Assembly (NCBI GenBank): GCA_039654915.1
Contig: CM077597.1
Location: forward strand, 92,134,001 to 92,198,000
Origin: Aquilaria yunnanensis
Lineage: Eukaryota > Streptophyta > Magnoliopsida > Malvales > Thymelaeaceae
Direction of reading: 5' to 3'
Length of the DNA stretch: 64,000 nucleotides
Part shown: in pieces, positions 56,128 through 64,000 of the stretch
How positions within the stretch are numbered: the first letter of the stretch is position 1
How the letters are laid out: every line of letters begins with the position of its first letter
Program-made: the position numbers and the translations under genes
The notes under the pieces: generated by a model
What the model was told of the DNA's origin: nothing
The model's input: the letters and a program-made list of their open reading frames with translations, nothing else
Database searches by the model: none

Positions 56128-58826
56128 TATGTTTATTTGCACTAGAAACTTACAATTACCCCTGAACTTTACCCTAGTCTACACTTTGCTACCCTTTTTT
56201 TTGAAAACTTATACTTTGCCTACTGTTTCTTTTATACTGTCTGATAATAACTTTTAAAACTTTAATTTAAATTATATGATGGTTATTTTCTAGCAATTTC
56301 AATCTCTCCAATATTTTTTATAGCAAATATATATTTTAATTATCAATTTTTTTTTTCTCTCTCTCTCTATATATATATATTTTCTTCTTATAAAAGCATA
56401 ACAGTATTTTTTAGAAGTTTAGTTAGATGTAAAAAAATATTAAAAATTTTAAAATTACTATAAGATAGTTACTAGACAGTCACTACAAGGCTAAAGAGCT
56501 TTAGCGACTAAAAACATAGTCACAATTAGTTGCAATATGCAAATGAAACGTGATTGAAACATTTAGTCGCATAAAATATAATTCTGTCTACTTGTGATTG
56601 AAATGTCATTGCCACGTGCAATTGAAAAAGGTAGTCGTTGGGTTTCTGACAGCCACTTAGCGTGCAATTGAATGTCCCAATTACAAGATGCAACTGAATG
56701 TCAGTCGCTTTCTATTTGATATATATATATATATATATATTTTAAATTTTCACTTTTAATCATTAATAGAATTGGTTTATAATTAATATAATAACCAAAA
56801 GCAGTTTATTATTAATATAATTGGGTTACATAATTAATTAATATAATCATTATAATTTTTTAGATTGACAATTACTAAGATTAAGAATAATTATTGAAAA
56901 AGAAATATACTATTAATATAAAATGTCAATTAAGTACAATTTGGGAGAAAATAAAAACAACTAAACAAACCGGACTAATGACGGCAAAACGACCATTATC
57001 TTAATAAATTTTTGGCTTAAAATAAAAATGTTTGTGTTTAGCTTAAACTTTTTTATTTAGTTAACGAAAGGCTTTTTTTTATTATTATTAACGGAGGGTT
57101 AAAGAAAAAGAAAATTAATGTTCTCATGCGCCAACCTTTTGCGCGTGGAACAACGCACACTTGATGTGCAGATTCCATGAATGCAACAATTTTTCTTTGG
57201 TAAAAAATATAATATGTTTATTTGTACTAGAAACTTACAATTACCTATTGAAGTTTACACTAGTTCGTACTTTGTCTTCTTTGTTTTTCAAAACCTACAC
57301 TTTGCTCCCTATTTCTATTACACTGTCGGACAACAACTTATGAAACTCTAATTTAAACTATATGATTATCATCTTTCAGCAATTTCAATCTCTTTAATAT
57401 TTTTTAAAAGTATATAGATATTTTAATTTATCAATTTTTTCTCTCTGTATATATATATATTCCTTCTTATAAATGAACATTGATATTTTTCTAAATGTCA
57501 ATTAGCTGTAAAACAAAACAAAAAAATTTAAAATTACTAAAAGATAGTTACTGGATAGTCACTATAAGGCAGAAGATCTTTAGCAATTAAAGATATAATC
57601 GCAATTAGTTGCAATATGTGACTGAAATGCATGTGAAACGTTCAGTCACATGCCTACTTGCGATTGAAATACCACTAGCACGTATAGCTGAAAAGAGTGG
57701 TCGTGGGGTTTCTAACAGCCACCTAGCATGCAACTAAATATCGCAGTTGCAAGATGTGACTGAATGTTAGTCACGTTATGTAATTTTACTTTTAATCATT
57801 TATATAATTGGTTTATAAATAATATAATAACCAAAAGTAGTTTATTATTAATATAATTGGGTTACATAATTAATTAATATAATCATTATAATTTTTTAGA
57901 TTGACAATTATCAAGATTAAGAATAATTATCGAAAAAGAAATATGCTATTACTATAAAATGTCAATTAAGTACAATTTGGGAGAAAAATAAAAATGACTA
58001 AACAAATCGGAAGGGCACACCGTTTTTTAAATGAAGGCAAAACGACCCTTATCTTAATAAGTTTTTGGCTTAAAATAAAAAAATTTTGGGTTTAGCTTAA
58101 ACATTTTTATTTAGTTAACGAAAGGTTATTTTTCTTTTATTGGAATAAACGAATGGTTAAAGAAAAAGAAAATCAATGTTCTCATGCGCCAACCTTTTGC
58201 GCGTGGATCAACGCGAACTTGATGTGCAGGGTGCATTAATGCAACACAATTTTTCTTTGCTAAAAAAATAGCATGTTTATTTGCACTAGAAACATATAAT
58301 TACACCTAAAGTTTACCCTATTCTGTACTTTGCCACTTTTATTTTTGATAACCTACATTTTACTCCCTATTTATTTTACATTGTCTGACAATAGTTTCTA
58401 AAACTTTAATTTAAACTATATAATGGTTATCCTCCAACAATTTCAATATTTCCAATATTTTTTTATTGTAAATTGATATTTTCATCTATTAGCTTTTTCT
58501 CTTTTTATATGCATTTTCCTCCCTATAAATGTACATTAGTATTTTTTAGAAGGTTGGTTGCCTGTAAAAAAAAATATCAAAAATTTTTAAATTACTATAA
58601 ATTAGTTACCATACAGTCACTACAAGGCAGAAGAGCTTTAGCAACTAAAGACATAGTCGCAATCAGTTGCAACATGTGGCTAAAATGCAATTGAAACATT
58701 TAGTCGCATAAAATATAGTCACAAGCCTACTTGTTGTTAAAATGTCACTACCATATGTGACTGAAAGAGTAGTTGTTGGGTTTCTAACAACCACTTAGCG
58801 TGCGACTGAATGTCATTGGCTTCCTG

Positions 58827-58827
<1 letters not shown>

Positions 58828-58897
<70 letters not shown>
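58828..58897. repeat. (AT)35 microsatellite
   Basis: About 70 bases of alternating A and T. Unit A has a shorter AT run at the same place (56,720-56,740); unit B has none. Confidence 0.97.
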
Positions 58898-58901
<4 letters not shown>

Positions 58902-59329
58902 TTTGTACAACTGGTTTATAATTAATATAATAACCAAAAAAGTTTATTATTAATATAATTGGGTTACATAATTAATTAACATAATCATTATAATTTTTGA
59001 GATTGACAATTATTAAGATCAAGAATAATTATTGAAAACATACAACTAATATAAAATGTGAATTAAGTACAAATTGGGAGAAAGATAAAAAGACTCAGCC
59101 CTGGGCTCATGATCAAGCTGATGACCATCACTCTGATGGCCTTCAAAATCTTGAGTTTGGTATTGCCCTTTGATCGGGCGGTAAGACAGGAATTTTTGAA
59201 TCTTAGGTACTTGACTCCCAAGTTGAGTCGGGTCATGATCAGTCCTCCCATGTCAAGTCAGTACAATTATAATATCCTGACAGATGTTGTAGCGACTGCG
59301 ATGTCAGTGCAGCTGCAGTCAATGTTGGG

Positions 59330-60960
59330 TAAGTCTAATGAAAAATCATCGTCGACTGCTTCTGGAAACCCGACATCATAGGTAATCCATTCAATGCTGA
59401 AGGATGCTGAAAAGATGGCAGCGTTGGCTGAGATCCAGACACAAAGAGATACGATGTAGGGGGGATTGGGTTAAGGACACAAACATCCCCTGATACGGTG
59501 CAGGAGGGATCGGGGTGTTCGATCCCCTCCACCCGATATACCTAGAATAAAGCCCGGATCAACAGCAATGGGCAGGGTGCCCTAAGCATGCATCCGGCCG
59601 ATAGTCATTGTAACATTAGCCATAAAATTGTATGTGCCTTGTTAAGCCTGTATCCCAACCAATGTCTGCAGTAATGCCTCAACCCCCCGCATCCTTTGGT
59701 CCAACTCTGCTTGATGGGTGCACTAAGACTGGAGTTCTACCTGAACAGCATTGAGCTAGGGTCAGAATTCTGGGTTCTCCTTACACAGTTATTCATGACG
59801 ATCATCCTCATACCCCTGAATTATTAATGGTTAGGATATAATTGATATAAAAATTTTTATATTAAAGTAAAGAATTAAAAATTACCTCAAATCATGCATG
59901 ACGGTAACAATAGGAGAATGCCACCAGTTGTGGGACCCCCATTTATACCCTTGGCCAACCACATTCTCCAAGAAATCAGAGCAGAAGGTGGGATGTTTTG
60001 ACAAATTTGGCCTATACTTTGTAATGTACTCTGCCTCATACTTGGTCTAATTAAGAAAAAATGTTAAGAAATATAAAAATATCATATTATTAATATACTA
60101 AATAAAATTGATGATTAATACTTGCCACATTTTCAACTTGTTGCGAGGAGAGTATCTCATTACCTCCAAATCTTGCTGAATAAAGTCTCCAAATTGCAAG
60201 GGTTGCCACCTTAAGTCTGTCAGATAAAATTATTTCAAGAATGAGAGTTAAAGTTATAAGTAAGATAGTTTTAAATTTAATTTTAGAGAAGTGACAATTT
60301 TACCATTTGATCATATAGTTGTTACTTTGTTCGTCTACCAAGAGAATGCTTTTGTGGCTTTATCCTCTCAGGCAGCTACATCGTTAATTAATAACATAAT
60401 AAGTATTTTATGAAAATAATTTATTTAAATAACATAAAAAAGTTTTATTTTTGTACTAAATTCTTCTTCATGACGCCACTAACATGTTGGAATCTTTCTC
60501 TGTTCCAATAATCGATTAGCTTCTACCAATGCTCGGGCATTATGGAGGTGGGACAGTGAGGAAGTAAGTGGCTAAAGTCATTATCAGGCAATGCACCATC
60601 TAGCTTGCAAGAGATGATGGAGTTCCTCACATTGTTCAACTTGTTTTCATATTGTTTCCCGACAGCATGCAAGTACTCTTTCCTAACCAATCAATTGTCC
60701 GTAGGGTCCCACTGGCAATGTTGCTAAATTTCAATTGGCAAATAGTTAAAAATTTATTTTCATTGTTAATAATGTGAGAAATATTTTTGAATTACTTGTA
60801 GCTGTGCAACTTGTCCCCCCTAATGACATCCTTCCGCTCAAGAGCCTCCCCATCTTTCCTTCATCATGGTATACTAAAATCAGTCACAACACAGACATGT
60901 GGCTAACTGGGTTAGTCACACCTCCCCGAAATTTTGACAGAAAAGATCAGTCGCATCAAC
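59330..60960 (-). pseudogene. Ptta/En/Spm-type (TNPA-like) transposon protein relic
   Basis: Minus-strand pieces in order: AVGKQYENKLNNVRNSIISC, CPTSIMPEHW and KLIDYWNRERFQHVSGVMKK (60,690-60,470); SARFGGNEILSSQQVENVA (near 60,180); TKYEAEYITKYRPNLSKHPT, FCSDFLENVVGQGYKWGSHN and WWHSPIVTVMHDLR (60,060-59,885); then HQAELDQRMRGVEALLQTLV (near 59,700). The DYW..ER.Q..S block and a coiled-coil-like tail mark the plant transposase family found downstream of TNPD in CACTA elements. Non-coding gaps between pieces look like introns. Stops occur in places. Confidence 0.78.
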
Positions 60961-61361
60961 AAAAGTTTAGTCGTATATCTTAAAAGATTCAGTCGTAACT
61001 TTCTGAAAATTCATTGGCATCTTGAAACGATTCAATTGCATGTTCTTCATATGTATCCAGAAATATATGTAAAAATATAAATAGACATACATATTGTGGT
61101 GAATATATATAGACATACATATATGGACAAATATATGTAGACATGGATATGTAGACGTACATTATTTAACATGCTTATATAGACAAATATATGCATATAT
61201 GGATAAAAATATTAATGAATATTCATAAACACTCATATATACACACACATACTTATATATTAATGAATATTCATAAATACTTATATATTAATATAAATGT
61301 ATAATTATAAGCACAATACCAAGTTTAACTATACCGAATTCACAGTACATAGTCATTCATT

Positions 61362-62570
61362 TTAGTTAGACAAATTTTCATCATCAATTGCTTCACCTTC
61401 ATCATAAAAATCTTCGGTTAACATTATGTCTCGATGTGAAAGAACTTTACCCTTGGCGTCAAGGTCAACCAACACAACGGTTGGCTCAACACTTGTAGAA
61501 GCAACCATTATTACATCATCTTGAACATTAGACGATTGGTATGATTCTTCTTCAATTACTAGCATGATGCTAATGTTTAGATCTTTTCACAACTGATCAA
61601 CAATTTCAATGTCAATATAAGCTCATGATTTTACCTTAATTATTATCCACCACTGCTGCAATGTATTATGAGGATATTGACAATAGTACACCTATACCGC
61701 TTGGCAGGCAAAAATGAAAGGTTCATGCAAACTTAGTTTCCAGCATAATTTAACATCAACCATGCCAGAGCTGGCATGTGTTCAAACTCCGCATGTAGGA
61801 TCAAATCATTTATATTTGAAAACTGTGACAAAGTTTGGGATGCTTCCAGAATATTCAATTTTGATAATTTCTTTAATCATTCCATAAAAAGCATAAACCC
61901 CAGATCTCTTAGCCTCACTCTCTGCACAAACACACTAGTTTGCAATTAACTTTGTCACCCCATAAGCATGTGCATGAAATTGAAAGCCATTAACCATGCA
62001 TCCGTTAAAACTTGAAGCTACATATAAAGGACCTCAAGATAATTCAACAAGTCATTCACCTAATCTATTTGGATAGAGTTCACCATGTAAGTATGAAATG
62101 GACAAACATCAATCATTAAGAATGAATAAACTGTAGTCACCAGTTGTGCCACTAGAGAATAACAATTCCCAACATATGTATTCCTTAAACCATTGTTTGA
62201 AATTATCCGCACGTAACCTTTCAATTTTTCTAGCACTGCATTGAGGAAACTTGCATCACATAACATTGTTGAAAACCCTAAACTCCAAATAAGATGAAGG
62301 TTAATTAGTTAATGATAACACATAAAAAAAACCATTAACATACTGAAAGACACATGTTTAACAACTTACTGGGCATATGGGTCAACCTCCTCACAGTTTT
62401 GTAGAATATACAAATGCACCTGTCGTAATTCATCTTCATCTAGCTTTCTTTGTGCCCCATGGGATGGAAAGTTTTGATTTTCATCACAGAACAATGGCAA
62501 TGAATTATTATCGTGCTGCTCAGGTGCACATTGATTCATGTTAGTGGGACCCTATTAAGTTTAGTTAATG
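61362..62570 (-). pseudogene. CACTA transposase (TNPD/TNP2-like) C-terminus with DUF4216
   Basis: Minus-strand pieces: RKLDEDELRQVHLYILQNCE and EVDPYA (near 62,440), with a donor-like GTAAGTT after it; then MVNGFQFHAHAYGVTKLIAN (near 61,985), SGVYAFYGMIKEIIKIEYSG (near 61,895), EPFIFACQAV and VYYCQYPHNT (near 61,700), and the acidic end SHRDIMLTEDFYDEGEAIDD (61,362-61,565). This is the region after DUF4218 and the DUF4216 domain of plant CACTA transposases. The catalytic domain is not in the window. Some stops interrupt it. Confidence 0.82.
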
Positions 62571-62619
62571 TATCAAGACCAAAATAATGTTCATAGAATA
62601 TTTTCATTTCCTAAATCAA

Positions 62620-63147
62620 ATAAGCCTCAACAGTTAAGCTCCACATAACATGCCTCACGTGGTAGATGTATAGGGAGGTGCCCCAACCACTTAGGAAGTG
62701 GTCCGAAATTCTCTTGAATTCTCATTGTGGAAAATCCTAATAAGCCTTATCTCAAAGGACCAGAGTCTTATTTGTCTATAAAAGGAGGCCTTCCTCTATT
62801 GTTTTGGCATCCAAAAAAAATTATATTTCTCTCTGTTAGTCCATGTGTTTGACTCATTTCTTTCCACCAGAGCTAGTATTTTTATTGCTTAATGCTTAAG
62901 TTATGTGCTTGTACTTGTATCATAATGGTGTTGATCTCGTTGAAGCTTAGTCTCCTTCTTTAACAGTTTAAGTGTGTAATCATCCCGTTGTTCTTCATTA
63001 TTTTGTGGTAAACTAGTTTTCACTAATTATCTGTAAGTTTGTATTTCAAGTTAATAAATTATGTGTGTGCAATTTTTAGTCTATATGTGTGTATGATCCA
63101 TGTTTCATAATCTATGCTATGTGCTGTGTTTAAAGTACCTAGGTGAT
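62620..63147 (+). repeat. LTR-like segment followed by a primer binding site
   Basis: TATAAAAGGAGGCC (62,779) looks like an LTR promoter, and the following leader-like DNA ends before TTGATATCAGAGCC, which resembles an initiator tRNA-Met binding site. No PPT, partner LTR or gag was found, and the left edge is a guess. Probably a lone 5-prime LTR of a decayed copia-like element. Confidence 0.5.
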
Positions 63148-63149
63148 TT

Positions 63150-63164
63150 GATATCAGAGCCAAG
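63150..63164 (+). other. Candidate primer binding site
   Basis: TGATATCAGAGCC differs by one base from the initiator tRNA-Met site seen at 49,182 and at 18,702 (minus). Confidence 0.55.
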
Positions 63165-63780
63165 AATTGATGTTTTGTTAATGCTGACGATATGTTTTAA
63201 ACCTTAGGCCCTTCTTTATTAAAACAAGAAAACTAAAAACTCTGACCTAGAATTTAACACAGGCATACGTACACATATAAATGCAAAAATAAAGAAAGAT
63301 AAAAAAGAAATTGGTGCATTATTTTCACTTTTATACTTTAAGTTTTACATGTAACCCTAAGAAAATGAAAAAAAAATATTGAATTGAGGACTTATGGTAA
63401 ATAATTTTTCTAAACATTAAAATGTTACAAAATTAGAACAATAAAAAATAGTACATATAAAAAAAATTGAGAGACATGAAGCATTTGTTTGTGGTATTTT
63501 CTGATTTTCAATTAAATACATAGACAAAAAAAGTGTGCCTAGCGAAAGGTACAAGTAATTACAAATTTGCTACCAAGACTTTGCATTATGCGGTCATCGG
63601 TTTTCTTTATAAAAAGAGATAACATGTGGAAAGTTATCAAAAGATAAGGTAAAAAGGTGTAGGTCTAGCAGGCCCTTTAATAATACAGCAGAAAACAAAG
63701 AAGTTGCTAATTTACTAATTTGCCCTCCCTACAACAGTTACTAACAAACGGATTTTTGGCAAATGTTACTGTTTCTGTGT
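63165..63780. other. AT-rich spacer before the right-hand gene
   Basis: About 600 bases without recognised gag or other coding sequence. The last part probably contains the promoter of the gene that follows. Confidence 0.35.
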
Positions 63781-63784
63781 ATAG

Positions 63785-63820
63785 TTTCGCTCTCTATATC
63801 TCTCTCTCTCTCTCCCTGCG
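63785..63820 (+). promoter_or_regulatory. CT-rich stretch upstream of the right-hand gene
   Basis: A CTCTCTATATCTCTCTCTCTC stretch about 65-95 bases before the start codon, common near plant core promoters and in leaders. Confidence 0.4.
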
Positions 63821-63878
63821 AATATAACATTCGAAGAATACCAAAACCGAGAAAACCTCATAGTGCTTGGGAATTGGG

Positions 63879-64000
63879 ATGGAGGAAAAATCAGAAAGCA
63901 TAGTTGAAGAAAGAGAGAGTCTCATGGTTCCGCCATATGGGGGTAAACCATCACTAAGAACAGCTTATTTCATCAAGCCAACAGTAGGCCACAAGAATGA
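63879..64000 (+). CDS. First exon of a probable plant mobile domain (MAIN-like) protein, cut by window end
   Basis: From ATG 63,879, 40 codons are open to the edge: MEEKSESIVEERESLMVPPY, GGKPSLRTAYFIKPTVGHKN. The pattern of an acidic start, then EERE.LMV.P, LRTAYFIKP, resembles N-termini of plant proteins with the plant mobile domain (PMD, related to MAINTENANCE OF MERISTEMS), from my memory of that family. The domain itself would lie beyond the window. PMD proteins exist both as host genes and inside transposons, so either origin is possible. Confidence 0.5.
   Translation, partial: MEEKSESIVEERESLMVPPYGGKPSLRTAYFIKPTVGHKN

Larger units (their letters stand above)
54862..59095. repeat. Three head-to-tail units of ~1.06 kb, each ending in a CACTA terminus
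   Basis: Unit A (about 54,862-57,160, enlarged by a hAT and a Stowaway element), unit B (about 57,161-58,215) and unit C (about 58,216-59,095) repeat the same order: CTTGATGTGCAG, ATGCAACAATTTYTCTTTG, the right half of the MULE-like element of 30.1 kb, a CACTA tip (56,481; 57,560; 58,618), about 250 bases of AGTCGCAATTAGTTGCAA-type subterminal motifs, and AT-rich CACTA interior with GGGTTACATAATTAATTAA. After removing the insertions the periods are about 1,080 and 1,058. Unit C runs on into the CACTA gene region; A and B break at GAGAAAAATAAAAA and restart. Confidence 0.85.
58618..62570 (-). mobile_element. CACTA (En/Spm) transposon, decayed, 5-prime end not seen
   Basis: On the minus strand a TNPD-type gene end (62,570-61,362) precedes a Ptta/En/Spm-type gene (60,960-59,330), which precedes subterminal motifs and the tip CCTTGTAGTG at 58,618, with AGT outside it. 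That is the normal CACTA order. Interior motif clusters (AGTCACAACA, AGTCGCATCAAC, near 60,885-61,020) also occur. Frames are broken by stops, so it is not autonomous. The other terminus should lie beyond 62.57 kb but was not found; an LTR-like segment follows instead. Confidence 0.78.

Overview
This window looks like repeat-rich nuclear DNA of a flowering plant, most likely a dicot. It is AT-rich and has plant-style GT-AG splicing in an F-box/DUF295 gene. It carries Ty3/gypsy and Ty1/copia elements primed by initiator tRNA-Met, plant LINE fragments, CACTA (En/Spm) genes of plant type, hAT, Stowaway and Tourist-like non-autonomous elements, and a type III polyketide synthase fragment. No bacterial operon, CRISPR array or rRNA is present. 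All calls come from reading the sequence; no database search was run.

Layout. 1-1.13 kb: decayed Ty3/gypsy pol (minus). 3.8-5.2 kb: the best host gene, an F-box protein with a DUF295/KIB-type domain (plus, two exons). 5.4-6.2 kb: an unplaced stretch, less AT-rich than its surroundings. 7.2-7.8 kb: gypsy integrase C-terminus (minus). 8.1-11.3 kb: a MITE, two related degenerate short tandem arrays and a copia gag relic. 11,770-21,545: a complete-looking but coding-defective chromovirus-type gypsy element (minus) with 2.85-kb LTRs, 5-bp TSD, PBS and PPT, lacking the integrase core. 22.5-24.2 kb: a large inverted-repeat element. 24.5-30.2 kb: two direct copies of a LINE ORF1 (DUF4283) segment, each split by a different insertion, with a CACTA end between them. 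30.1-34.8 kb: inverted-repeat and hAT-like elements. 35.6-38.3 kb: LINE reverse transcriptase relic (plus) split by a hAT-like element. 41.56-42.44 kb: a chalcone-synthase-like gene fragment between inverted repeats. 42.5-43.6 kb: a foldback element with internal tandem repeats. 43.76-44.02 kb: a small two-finger C2H2 ORF. 44.3-54.86 kb: copia-type LTR, PBS, gag-pol, split at 51.48-54.01 kb by a 2.53-kb solo-LTR-like insertion and truncated in reverse transcriptase. 54.9-59.1 kb: a hAT element and three head-to-tail copies of a unit carrying a CACTA terminus. 59.1-62.6 kb: decayed CACTA transposase genes (minus). 62.6-63.15 kb: an LTR-like segment with a PBS. 63.88 kb to the end: first exon of a probable host gene resembling plant mobile domain proteins.

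The host genes here (F-box, small C2H2, the gene entering at the right edge) are islands in nested transposons. Several nesting events can be ordered from target-site duplications and from empty sites visible in sister copies inside the window. The points most worth following are the polyketide-synthase fragment held in an inverted-repeat element, the tandem amplification of a CACTA end together with its host element, the shared LTR at 47.6-49.2 kb next to a 168-bp tandem repeat, and the cluster of 18-bp GC palindromes inside the solo-LTR-like insertion.
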